NCBI RefSeq assembly: GCF_014642075.1
Contig: NZ_BMIK01000012.1
Coordinates: 62,001-126,000, forward strand
Direction: 5' to 3'
Length of the DNA stretch: 64,000 nucleotides
DNA from: Parapedobacter defluvii
Lineage (GTDB): Bacteria; Bacteroidota; Bacteroidia; Sphingobacteriales; Sphingobacteriaceae
Numbering within the stretch: the stretch's first letter is position 1; each line of letters starts with the position of its first letter. A model generated the notes under the pieces. The model made no database searches and was not told where the DNA came from. It was given only the letters and a program-made list of their open reading frames with translations. Below are positions 37,801 through 46,227 of the stretch, piece after piece. A program made the position numbers and the translations under genes.

Positions 37801-38253
37801 TTTGTTTACGGACCTTATACCGTGCCGTATGGTGGTGTGTTCATTCCAGGGGTATATCTTGATGAGCAGGGTCAATACGTAGAGAACCTGGGAGAAAATA
37901 TCGGAAAAGAAGGAGGCACCAAAACACTCCCCCTTGCTGGCGCAACGCCCTGGTCTTTTACCCGTACGGCTACATTCGATGCATCCTACCTGAAATTAAG
38001 GGAGATTTCGTTGGGCTTTAGCCTGCCGCAGAAAGTTGTACAACGAGTAAAGGCGCAGGATGTGAACATTTCTGTTTTCAGCAGAAATATCATGTTGTGG
38101 ACAGCAGCTAAAATAAACATTGACCCCGAAAATGCGTTTCAGCCCAGGGTAGGTGATACGCGGGGTGGTATGCAGTTCGCCCAAGGTATTGAACGATATA
38201 ACGTAAATCCCTGGGTAATTCCGGTTGGTTTTAAAGTTAGTGTAACTTTCTAA
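34843..38253 (+). CDS. SusC/RagA-family TonB-dependent transporter 1
   Basis: An 1136-residue outer-membrane importer. After the signal peptide (to about MAAQQ) come a carboxypeptidase-regulatory-like domain (to about residue 108), a plug (DDVVVTALGISREKKALG; ISILKGPSAAALYGSRAGNG) and a 22-strand barrel ending in VGFKVSVTF with the terminal aromatic residue. It takes up oligosaccharides with the SusD lipoprotein 10 nt downstream, driven by TonB. There is no STN domain, so it is not a sigma-regulating transducer. The gene and its partner look more AT-rich than the SusCD pair at 42900, hinting at different origins. Confidence 0.92.
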   Translation: MKRYYYLFSVIVLLLFGLDAGMAAQQTVLVRGSVHDDSGPIQGVTVAEKGTDRVTVTAADGTFEIQVATRQSVLRFSAVGYESTEVIVGEQTSLRVTLAPSSHQLDDVVVTALGISREKKALGYSIEEVSGKEMVRVPQENILTAMAGKVAGVAINQTSGAGSSVSMVIRGATSLNNDNQPLIVVDGTPLNNTINNVSQVNGVDNRVDYGNSISSINPDDIENISILKGPSAAALYGSRAGNGVILITTKSGRQAQKLTINAYTNTVFDQPYRFLKVQSKFGSGQISAIPVSVSGNLLTNPFGALVQDWVNGYYGAELDKGYEEVQWNSPVDENGKQIKTPLISHPDNVKNFVQTGITSINGLSVANNNNLVSYRLSYSNMQNRGIVPNSDLFRNTFNLAADVRASKNFKISTNLDLSRNNSNNRPAGERGANPLQWAYSVTPSTDIRDMKDYWMPGQEGYLQRSQDAARLAASGKPPTFNNPYFLAYEINNGFIRDRVFGNIRADWQISSAFSFMARYSLDNLAEERETKLGRSYSEDPYGGYGLMNLKNFENNADFLLTYKKELRDFNLSVSGGGNHRYQTGSNANASSINGLITPGVYTLSNIAMGNLVSSSSRFEKAVNSVYGLLNLSYKDYLFLDVSGRNDWSSTLPDAAGYFYPSASLSVLLNEILGMSSDVNLFKLRGGVAQVGNDTEPYKLMAMLENAGTFAGVPQLATSAILQNAQLKPEIASSYEGGIDLAMFGGRLRFAGTYYMVENKNQILSTETPPSSGVIRKNINAGLLRSKGVEMTFGITPIENRNLRWDVNVNFTRNRTRLIELSDDLPYFTSWNEAKGGAWTYVGDEMGDIYDAQIVTVTDKNSKYYGYPILDNTGKWQSIDAVNTKNKVGNYNPRFVLGAQTSLTYKGFSLSMTFDWRNGGDFISQTYRYMEEGGLSQLAYDRLINPGVLQGKELRDYLVSNQDRLIISDGRTMPIVGGPTPEYNSFPFVYGPYTVPYGGVFIPGVYLDEQGQYVENLGENIGKEGGTKTLPLAGATPWSFTRTATFDASYLKLREISLGFSLPQKVVQRVKAQDVNISVFSRNIMLWTAAKINIDPENAFQPRVGDTRGGMQFAQGIERYNVNPWVIPVGFKVSVTF

Positions 38254-38263
38254 ATAGTAAACT

Positions 38264-39895
38264 ATGCTACGCAATAAGATAACAAAAATAGTCTGCGCTA
38301 TTGTTTTAGCAGTCTCATTTTTAGGTTGTAAAAAATACCTAATGGATCTGAATATTGATCCAAACGGCATTCAACCCGAAACGGCGAATCCCAACCTGGT
38401 GTTAACAAAAGTACTTTCCTCAACAGGGATGGCCTTTACCAACCTGGGCTATCAGGATGTTGCCGGGGTCATGCAGCATACGCAGAAAGACGGCTGGGCC
38501 GACGGGCATAATAATTACGACTGGGGACAGAGCAATGACTGGTCGATTTATTACGATATTTTAAGAAACAATAAGTTTGTATACGAGCGAGCGGAACAAC
38601 TGGGGTATGATTTACAAAAAGGTGTATCCCTAGTTATGAAAAGCATGGTATTCGGACTTATCACCGATTTATTCGGCGATGCACCTTATACCGCTGCACT
38701 CAATGCGGATGAGGGGGGCGATGAAAATATGTTCCCTGTTTTTGATAAACAACGAGATATTTACCTCGGTATACTGGCCGACCTGGAAACGGCTAATACC
38801 CTGTTATCGAAAAACAAAAACGAATACAACAGCACGATTGAAGCAGCTGATATTTATTACCAGGGCGACCCGGTTAAGTGGCGCAAACTGGCCAATTCCC
38901 TGCGTTTAAGATACCTGATGCGGCTTTCCGTGAAAGAGCCTGCCATTGCAAAGGCCGGTATTGAGGAAATTGCCGGGGACCCTACCAACAACCCGATTAT
39001 CACAACGGCAGCAGATGATGCCAATATGCCTTCGTGGACACCCGTGTATGATGTGAGTGAAAGTGAATACAGGAGAATAAAAATGTGTCAAACGCTTGTA
39101 GAGGCCATGCGGGCCGGTAACGATCCCCGCCTGGGCGTATGGGCTAAAAGAGTGGAGATACCTATTGTGATGGATGAAACCCTTCCTGATGGTACCGACA
39201 AGATTGAAGACGGCAAGCGGTACATTTCCCCGGATATTTTATCAAAGAAAGGACTTACAACAGCTGATATTAGCCTCAATCCCGACTATGTTGGTATTCC
39301 GCCGTCTTATACTGCCCCCGCGGCATACAATCTAAGCCCGGATGTGAATCAGGCTGCATTTAATCCACATGTATCTTGGTTGAGCGATATGTACAGAACA
39401 TTTAATAGTCCACTGCTGAAATCAAGACTTTTGTCGGGTTCGGAAGTAAATTTCATATTAGCTGAGGCGGCGTGGCTGGGCTGGTCTTTGCCTGAAACTG
39501 CTGAAACCTATTATAACAATGCCATAAAAGCATCGCTTGAAACATGGGGAGTAGGCGATGCATATGCCGACTTCATAGCCCAACCCGGTGTTGCATATGA
39601 TGGCACTCAAAAGCAAATCATTGTCCAAAAATGGATCGCCAGCTGGCAGGCGGCTACAGAATCGTGGGCAGATTATAAAAGAACCGGCTTTCCCGAATTG
39701 CATACCGGCCCCATGGCCATAAAAGCTGCGGTGCCGGTTCGCTTTTATTATATGCTGAGTGAACGGAATTTGAATAAAACGAATGTCGAAGCCGCCATGG
39801 AGAATCTGGAAGAAACCCCCTATTCTCAATCAGAAGGGGCGAACAGCGCCTGGTCAAAACCCTGGGTTATTCAGGGAACCGGAAAACCGTGGTAG
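38264..39895 (+). CDS. SusD/RagB-family glycan-binding lipoprotein 1
   Basis: A 543-residue surface lipoprotein (lipobox SFLGC) of the SusD-like group with DPN near the start (LNIDPNGIQPETANPN). Helical TPR-type repeats carry the fold and the protein ends with SKPWVIQGTGKPW, the same ending as the second SusD. It caps the SusC1 barrel and binds the oligosaccharide. It lies 10 nt after susC1 and 38 nt before the ceramidase-like gene. Confidence 0.9.
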   Translation: MLRNKITKIVCAIVLAVSFLGCKKYLMDLNIDPNGIQPETANPNLVLTKVLSSTGMAFTNLGYQDVAGVMQHTQKDGWADGHNNYDWGQSNDWSIYYDILRNNKFVYERAEQLGYDLQKGVSLVMKSMVFGLITDLFGDAPYTAALNADEGGDENMFPVFDKQRDIYLGILADLETANTLLSKNKNEYNSTIEAADIYYQGDPVKWRKLANSLRLRYLMRLSVKEPAIAKAGIEEIAGDPTNNPIITTAADDANMPSWTPVYDVSESEYRRIKMCQTLVEAMRAGNDPRLGVWAKRVEIPIVMDETLPDGTDKIEDGKRYISPDILSKKGLTTADISLNPDYVGIPPSYTAPAAYNLSPDVNQAAFNPHVSWLSDMYRTFNSPLLKSRLLSGSEVNFILAEAAWLGWSLPETAETYYNNAIKASLETWGVGDAYADFIAQPGVAYDGTQKQIIVQKWIASWQAATESWADYKRTGFPELHTGPMAIKAAVPVRFYYMLSERNLNKTNVEAAMENLEETPYSQSEGANSAWSKPWVIQGTGKPW

Positions 39896-39933
39896 GGGAA
39901 AGGTGTGAGGTATCAGGTAAAATCATTTGAAAG

Positions 39934-41184
39934 ATGTATATAAGAGTAATCATTTTTTTTCTCTGTATAGTCAGTTTCATCCCTCATACCTATGCCCAAA
40001 CCTTGAAAGCCGGGGCGGCGGTGAGGGTCATTACCCCCGATCCGCTGTTGCCTGTTTCGGGAGGTGTAGGCATACCACGGCCGGCCAACACACAGCGGGG
40101 GGATTTATTTGTACGTGCGCTGGTCATTGAATCTGGGGATACACGTGTCGCTTTTGTCAGCATTGACAATTTGGGATGGCCTGCTGTCCTGGGCGATAGC
40201 GCCCGCGCATTGATTACCGGGATTCCTCCGGAAAACATCCTCATCGGGGCAACGCATACGCACAGCGCTCCCGACGCTTACGGGTTTCCCGACGAGCATG
40301 GGGTACATTATGCCGATTTGGATTACCTCCGCTTTTGTGTGCGGCAAATGGCCGAGGCGGTCAATGAAGCTGTTAATAAACTGGAGCCCGCTTCGTTGAA
40401 AGTCGCTTTGGGAGAAGCGAATGGACGCATCGCCTTCAACTACTATGCGGAAGAGCTTTATGATCCGCGATGCGGCGTTATACAGGCTGTTTCCCAGAAC
40501 GGTAAGGTCATTGCAACCCTGGTTAATTATGCCATCCACCCCGAGGTGCTTGGCTCCAAGCGGGGCGTGCTGAGTCCCGATCTCTGCGGGCCGCTATACG
40601 AACGTATCGAAGAACGGGTAGGAGGGGTAGCCCTGTTTATGAACGGAGCGCAGGGAGGCATGGTTACGGCAGACAACCGGCAGGCGAAGTCGGATGAACT
40701 CCCCGATCAATGGGCCGAATGTGTCCGGATCGGAACGTTGCTTGCCGATGAAGCCATCCGGCTGATCCAGGGTGGACAGGTATTGACCGACCCGGAGCTG
40801 TTGTGTGTGTCGAAGCAGATTAACTTCCCGGTGGAATCCCCCATCATGCAATACATCCTGGAGCATTCGCCTTTGGGCTACCTTTCACACACGCCAAACG
40901 AAATTACAACCCGCATCAATGCGGTGAAGATTGGCCCTGCGACGATATTGACTATTCCGGGCGAAGCATTACCCAATATCGGGTATTACCTGAAGCGGAA
41001 AATGAAGTCAGACTATCCGTTCCTGTTCGGGCTAACCAACGATGCGTTCGGTTATATCCTCATGAAAGTGGATTTTGATAGTTTTAAGCGCTACGCTTAC
41101 ATCTCGCGCACCAGCCTGGGGGAGATGACCGGCGAAATCTATCTAGACAAAGCGTTGGCCCTGGTGGACGAGCTTGATCGTTAA
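39934..41184 (+). CDS. Neutral/alkaline ceramidase-like hydrolase (PF04734 type), exported
   Basis: A 416-residue exported protein with a signal peptide ending near TYAQ. The start KAGAAVRVITPDPLLPVSGG and the zinc-site motif GATHTHSAPDAYG resemble the neutral ceramidase family, which is metal dependent. The serine motif NxGDVSPN of true ceramidases is not seen; the corresponding stretch reads FMNGAQGGMVTADN, so the activity is probably not on ceramide. Nearby glycan genes suggest amide or ester removal from a sugar derivative (inference). It sits in the SusCD1 operon. Confidence 0.72.
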   Translation: MYIRVIIFFLCIVSFIPHTYAQTLKAGAAVRVITPDPLLPVSGGVGIPRPANTQRGDLFVRALVIESGDTRVAFVSIDNLGWPAVLGDSARALITGIPPENILIGATHTHSAPDAYGFPDEHGVHYADLDYLRFCVRQMAEAVNEAVNKLEPASLKVALGEANGRIAFNYYAEELYDPRCGVIQAVSQNGKVIATLVNYAIHPEVLGSKRGVLSPDLCGPLYERIEERVGGVALFMNGAQGGMVTADNRQAKSDELPDQWAECVRIGTLLADEAIRLIQGGQVLTDPELLCVSKQINFPVESPIMQYILEHSPLGYLSHTPNEITTRINAVKIGPATILTIPGEALPNIGYYLKRKMKSDYPFLFGLTNDAFGYILMKVDFDSFKRYAYISRTSLGEMTGEIYLDKALALVDELDR

Positions 41185-41225
41185 CGATATTGAAATTAAT
41201 TAACTAGTTGCAGAATAGAAGAAAA

Positions 41226-42590
41226 ATGAAAAGAGTCTTGTTGAGTTTATTGTGGATAGAGGGGCTGTCTATCGGTTTGAGTTATGGGCAGGCTGCATTG
41301 GTAGAGGTTTCTCCCAAAAATGCCTTGTACCATTACCTGGAGTCGGAAGACGCTTCTTACACCTGGGAGTTGAAAGACGTTATCAAGGAGGGCCCCATTG
41401 TGGCTTACGACGTATTACTGACCTCACAAACCTGGCAGGGGCATGTGTGGAAACATCAGTTGACCCTGATCGTGCCTAAGAAGGTTAAACGTAAAACCGC
41501 GTTACTTTTCATTGATGGAGGCAGTGTCAACAACGAGGGCGAACCCAATTGGCGGGATCCCCGGAAGAACGATGTTGCATTAGCGCTGGCAGGTATTGCA
41601 TTGGAAAACAAAGCAATTACAGCGGTATTGAAACAGGTACCTATGCAACCGCTATATGGAGGCAAGCGGGAAGATGCTTTGATTTCCATGACCTTACACA
41701 ATTACCAACAGGATAACGACCCCACCTGGCCCCTGTTGTTTCCGATGGCCAAAAGTGCCATCCGGGCGATGGACGCCATACAGGAATTGACGGCGAAGCA
41801 GCTGAACAAACAGGTTGAAGATTTCGTGATTTCCGGTGCTTCGAAGCGGGGTTGGACCACTTGGCTGACGGGTGCCTCTAAAGATAGCCGTGTGAAAGCC
41901 ATCGCACCGATTGTGATTGATATCCTCAACATGCCGGCCAACCTGAATTACCAGTTGGAAGCTTATGCAGAGTACAGCGAAGAGATAAAAGATTATACCG
42001 ATCTGGGTATTCCCCAAGCGATGAATTCAGAGAAGGGGCGTAACATTGTCACCATGATCGATCCGTATTCCTATCGGTCTGTACTCACTATGCCCAAGAT
42101 GATTTTTATCGGAACCAACGATCCCTACTGGGTGGTTGACGGTGTTAAACACTATTTCGATAGCATCCCGGGCCAAAACTTCCTGCACTATGTACCCAAT
42201 GCGGGGCATAACCTCGGTGGGGGGAAACAAGCGTTTAAGGCACTGGGTGCATTTTTTGGATTCACTGCTAAAGAGGAGCCTTATCCGGTTACCCAATGGA
42301 AAACAACCGTAAACGGACAGCAGGTATCTCTGGATATCAACGTCACACCGAAGCGTCTGAAAGGCGTGAAGCTATGGCGTGCCTATTCGAAGGATCGTGA
42401 TTTCCGGGATGAAACCTGGGCTTCGACCGACCTTGAGCTGCCCCGTACGGCATCCGTTTCGGCAACCATCCCGTTGCCCGCCGATGGTTATCAGGCATTT
42501 TATGTCGATTTGATCTACAAAGGTCCCAATGGAAAAGAATACAGCCAAAGCACACGGGTATTTGTGACAAGCGATAAGGAAATATTATAA
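41226..42590 (+). CDS. PqaA-family exported alpha/beta hydrolase, copy 2
   Basis: A 454-residue paralogue of the protein at 26119, with identical landmarks: GASKRGWTTWLTGAS, VIDILNMP, IGTNDPYWV and PNAGHNLGGG, and the C-terminal RDFRDETW motif. The signal peptide is KRVLLSLLWIEGLSIGLSYGQ. An upstream TTG lies 18 nt before, but ATG 41226 starts the signal peptide. Both copies sit in regions controlled by the same type of promoter element, so they probably act on related substrates. This copy is the last gene before the promoter of susC2. Confidence 0.8.
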   Translation: MKRVLLSLLWIEGLSIGLSYGQAALVEVSPKNALYHYLESEDASYTWELKDVIKEGPIVAYDVLLTSQTWQGHVWKHQLTLIVPKKVKRKTALLFIDGGSVNNEGEPNWRDPRKNDVALALAGIALENKAITAVLKQVPMQPLYGGKREDALISMTLHNYQQDNDPTWPLLFPMAKSAIRAMDAIQELTAKQLNKQVEDFVISGASKRGWTTWLTGASKDSRVKAIAPIVIDILNMPANLNYQLEAYAEYSEEIKDYTDLGIPQAMNSEKGRNIVTMIDPYSYRSVLTMPKMIFIGTNDPYWVVDGVKHYFDSIPGQNFLHYVPNAGHNLGGGKQAFKALGAFFGFTAKEEPYPVTQWKTTVNGQQVSLDINVTPKRLKGVKLWRAYSKDRDFRDETWASTDLELPRTASVSATIPLPADGYQAFYVDLIYKGPNGKEYSQSTRVFVTSDKEIL

Positions 42591-42899
42591 CCATGCTAAG
42601 ATGTTCCATGCAAAAGGCAATATCCTATAAATAAATCGGCACGTTTTAGCTTATTTTTGGGTAGTTGTTCGGATGGTCTTTCTGGGGAAAAGGAGAGAAT
42701 ACGCTAACCGATTATTACCGAACGACAAATATAGTTTATTAATCTATAAATGCTGGCTGCGGGGATGTAAATGTAAATGCCCCACGCTAAAAGCAGAGAT
42801 AAATCGCGGTGCAAACGCGGGTTGACACTTGACGCTTAAGCAAGCGGTGTGGCTCCTTTGTTAGCTACCATAACGGCATTGTCTTATAAATAACTGAAT
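42591..42899. other. Intergenic region: promoter F and long susC2 leader
   Basis: The region contains the shared-element promoter (42593-42659) and then about 240 nt of untranslated sequence before susC2. It has several possible small stems, such as GGGG (42757 region) with CCCC after an ATGTAAATGTAAATG stretch and the palindrome GCTTAAGC. I see no open frame of worth; very short ATG-initiated frames end at once. Confidence 0.55.
42593..42659 (+). promoter_or_regulatory. Promoter with conserved element, second geometry, site F
   Basis: ATGCTAAGAT starts at 42593 and ATCCTATAAA at 42622, followed by CGGCA. The -7 box TATTTTTG is at 42652-42659, giving spans of 67 and 38 nt, identical to site E. 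Transcription would begin about 240 nt ahead of susC2. Confidence 0.7.
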
Positions 42900-45800
42900 A
42901 TGAAACAACGTTTTACACTAAAAATGAAACAGGTATTCCTGCTGTGCGGTTTATCTGCCCTGGGGTTGACGCAAAGTCCTGTGGTTGCGCAACAACAAAG
43001 TAGGTCTGTATCGGGGGTTGTCCGGTCAAGTACGGATTCGGCCCCCCTGGAGGGCGTAGGAGTGGCCATTAAAGGTTCGGAAACCAGGGCCGCCACAGAT
43101 GCCAATGGCAAATACACGATCCGTGTTACGGGAGACCAACCGGTGCTGGTGTTCAGGTCTGTCGGCTACGAGCCCCAGGAAATCGCGGTGAATAATAAGC
43201 AGGTGATCGATGTATCGTTAGTGCCTACGGAGGAGCAGCTTGATGAAGTTGTGGTAACGGCGCTCGGTATTGAACGGGAAAAGAAGTCGTTGGGATACAG
43301 TGTGGGTACGGTGGCTGGGGAGGATCTTGTAAGGGTTCCACAGACAAATGTGGTTAATGCACTTTCCGGCCGGGTTCCGGGGGTGACCATTAACCAGACC
43401 GGCGGGCCGGGGTCAACCGTGAGTATGGTGATCCGCGGGCAGACATCGTTGAGTACGGATAACCAACCGCTGTTTGTCATAGACGGTATTCCCATGCAGA
43501 ATAAGCTAAACAACGCTGCGGGAGGGAAGCGGGGCGACCGTAACGACGTGGATTACGGCAACGTGATTTCCGACATCAACCCGGAGAACATTGAAAGCAT
43601 TTCCATCCTGAAGGGCCCCAGTGCAGCAGCGCTGTATGGTTCACGTGCAGGAAACGGGGTTGTATTGATTACTACCAAGTCGGGAAGAGGAGACCAGGGT
43701 TTGGGGATTACTTTTTCGAGCAGTAATGTATTCGAAGTACCTTACCGTTACGTTGATTTTCATTATAAATACGCGAATGGAGACCGGCCTGATCATTATA
43801 ACGAAGGTTCCGCATACTGGGGTGGGCTGCCATTGGATCAGGGAAATAAAGCACCTCATTTCATGAGCCCGCTTGATGAGAACGGGAATAAAATTCCCAT
43901 TGAATTGAAGTCTTATCCGGATAATGCGAAGAATTTTCTGGAGACCGGCATAACCTCGGTGAACAACCTGACGGTTGCCGGCTCAAGGGGTTTTGGCACT
44001 TACCGGGTATCCTATGACATGATGCGGCACAATGGGATGATTCCCAATTCGGATTTAAAACGGGATGCGATCTCATCCGTTGCTGAATTTAATGTAGGGC
44101 AGACGATCAAGTTGCGGACGAACCTGAACTTCCTGCGGTCGAGTTCACCCAATAGACCCGCTACGGGGCGGGGTGCGAATCCGTTATATGCATTGTACAA
44201 CTGGTCGGCAGTCGACGTCCGCGATATGCGGGAGATCTGGTTGCCTGGGCAGGAACAAATTGCGCAGCGGCGCCCCGGAACGGGCGAAGACAATCCATAC
44301 TTTCTCGCGTATGAATTAACCAATGCGTTTACAAGGGATCATGCGTATGGCAATGTGGAAGCCGAATGGACCCCGTTGCAAAATCTGGTGCTATTGGGAC
44401 GTGTAGCACACGATGTGTTCAATGAGAATCAGGAAACGAAAGTGCCGTGGAGTTATTCGCGTGCCAGTAAAGGCGGATATTACCTGGATGATTTTGTGAA
44501 CCAGGAGACGAATATGGAATTCCGGGCATCGTACCGCCTATTCCCGGGTGATTTTGACATCAGTCTGACTGCGGGGACTTCAGGTATGCACCAACAGGGC
44601 AAAAGCCAGTATATGGGCGGTACCGAGCTGACAATACCGGGTCTGTACCGGATCAGCAACATACCGACGGGTAACCGACAGACCACAAACAATACCTATG
44701 AGAAGCGAATCTATAGCGTATTCGGGTTGGCGTCCATCGGTTTTGACGATAAGCTTTACCTGGATGTGACCGCGCGGAATGATTGGTCGAGCACATTGCC
44801 CGCTAACGACCGTTCGTATTTCTATCCGTCGGCATCGTTAAGCTGGCTGGTGAACAATACGGTTAAGTTGCCGACGGCATTTTCTTTGTTCAAGCTACGC
44901 GGGGGCGTAGCACAGGTGGGGAATGACACCGGTCCCTATCAGCTGTATAATGCACTCGGTACCGGCAACTGGGGAGATCTGATTACCATAAATATCGATC
45001 AGAATTTGCGGAATCCGATCTTGAAGCCTGAGATAGCCACTTCGTATGAGGGAGGGATCGATCTGAATCTGTTTAAGAACCGGTTACGGTTCGAGGGAAC
45101 GTATTTCTATGTGGAGAATAAGAACCAGATCCTGAACGTGAATGTTTCACCTTCATCCGGGTATGTGACGGCAAAGACAAATGCAGGATTGCTTTCGAGC
45201 CGGGGCTTGGAGCTCATGTTGTCCGGAACACCGATCGCGGACCGAAACGGATGGAATCTTGATGTAAGCCTGAACTGGTCTCGCACCCGCGCCCGGTTGG
45301 ATCGGCTTTCCGGTGACCTAAAATACCATGAGTTTTGGAAGGATAACGAAGGCGGTGCTTACACCTGGGTAGGCGAAGACATCGGCAACCTTTACAGCCG
45401 GGGTTATATGCAAGTGACCGATCCCAATAGCAAGTATTACCGTTGGCCGATTCTTGACCAATCCGACGGACAATGGATCTATAACAACGGGGTCGAGAAC
45501 ATGGAAAAAGTGGGTAATTGGAATCCCGACTTTCTGATGGGAGGACAGATTGCACTCCGTTATAAGCGTTTCTCGCTGACTACCAGCTTTGACTGGCGGA
45601 AAGGTGGGCAGTTTATGTCCTGGACCTACCGCTACGGCGGATCCGACTGGAAGGACGCCAACCAGGAGAAAAAGCTGATACCGGGTAGTCTTTACGAACC
45701 CGAAGAATTGGCGGCTATGTTGAAATCGAATCCTGAAAAATACATCATCCCGCAAAATGGAAATTTCCCGCGCGTAGGCGGACATACTGCGGAAACCGGA

Positions 45801-46205
45801 GGATACCCCTTTGAGGGGTTGAATGACGGCGGATTTGTGCCCGGTGTTTTTGACAACGGCGATGGAACCTATACGGAAGTGCTGGGAGGACCGGGTACAC
45901 CAATTCTGACCCAGATCACCGATATCTATGCCTGGGGTTTCAACAAACAGGTTACATTTGACGCGGATTTTCTGAAAATACGCGAAATTTCGCTGGGATA
46001 TTCGCTGCCCAATTTTGGGAAATTCAGAAACATGCATGTCTCTGTTTATACACAGAATATCATGCTGTGGACGAAAGCCAATATCGGCGTCGATCCTGAG
46101 CGGGCGTTTCGAGTCAATGAAACGGGATTCCGCCAAGGCATTGAATGGAATAACATTTTGCCGTATACGTCTCCCATCGGATTTAAAGTCAGTATAAGCC
46201 TTTAA
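42900..46205 (+). CDS. SusC/RagA-family TonB-dependent transporter 2
   Basis: A 1101-residue outer-membrane importer with the same domain order as the one at 34843: signal peptide to about VVAQQQ, carboxypeptidase-like domain, plug (DEVVVTALGIEREKKSLG; ISILKGPSAAALYGSRAGNG) and barrel ending SPIGFKVSISL. It probably serves a related oligosaccharide. The gene has its own element-bearing promoter and a long leader. Its SusD partner starts 22 nt downstream. Confidence 0.92.
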   Translation: MKQRFTLKMKQVFLLCGLSALGLTQSPVVAQQQSRSVSGVVRSSTDSAPLEGVGVAIKGSETRAATDANGKYTIRVTGDQPVLVFRSVGYEPQEIAVNNKQVIDVSLVPTEEQLDEVVVTALGIEREKKSLGYSVGTVAGEDLVRVPQTNVVNALSGRVPGVTINQTGGPGSTVSMVIRGQTSLSTDNQPLFVIDGIPMQNKLNNAAGGKRGDRNDVDYGNVISDINPENIESISILKGPSAAALYGSRAGNGVVLITTKSGRGDQGLGITFSSSNVFEVPYRYVDFHYKYANGDRPDHYNEGSAYWGGLPLDQGNKAPHFMSPLDENGNKIPIELKSYPDNAKNFLETGITSVNNLTVAGSRGFGTYRVSYDMMRHNGMIPNSDLKRDAISSVAEFNVGQTIKLRTNLNFLRSSSPNRPATGRGANPLYALYNWSAVDVRDMREIWLPGQEQIAQRRPGTGEDNPYFLAYELTNAFTRDHAYGNVEAEWTPLQNLVLLGRVAHDVFNENQETKVPWSYSRASKGGYYLDDFVNQETNMEFRASYRLFPGDFDISLTAGTSGMHQQGKSQYMGGTELTIPGLYRISNIPTGNRQTTNNTYEKRIYSVFGLASIGFDDKLYLDVTARNDWSSTLPANDRSYFYPSASLSWLVNNTVKLPTAFSLFKLRGGVAQVGNDTGPYQLYNALGTGNWGDLITINIDQNLRNPILKPEIATSYEGGIDLNLFKNRLRFEGTYFYVENKNQILNVNVSPSSGYVTAKTNAGLLSSRGLELMLSGTPIADRNGWNLDVSLNWSRTRARLDRLSGDLKYHEFWKDNEGGAYTWVGEDIGNLYSRGYMQVTDPNSKYYRWPILDQSDGQWIYNNGVENMEKVGNWNPDFLMGGQIALRYKRFSLTTSFDWRKGGQFMSWTYRYGGSDWKDANQEKKLIPGSLYEPEELAAMLKSNPEKYIIPQNGNFPRVGGHTAETGGYPFEGLNDGGFVPGVFDNGDGTYTEVLGGPGTPILTQITDIYAWGFNKQVTFDADFLKIREISLGYSLPNFGKFRNMHVSVYTQNIMLWTKANIGVDPERAFRVNETGFRQGIEWNNILPYTSPIGFKVSISL

Positions 46206-46227
46206 TCACAGCTAATAACACAAGGCC

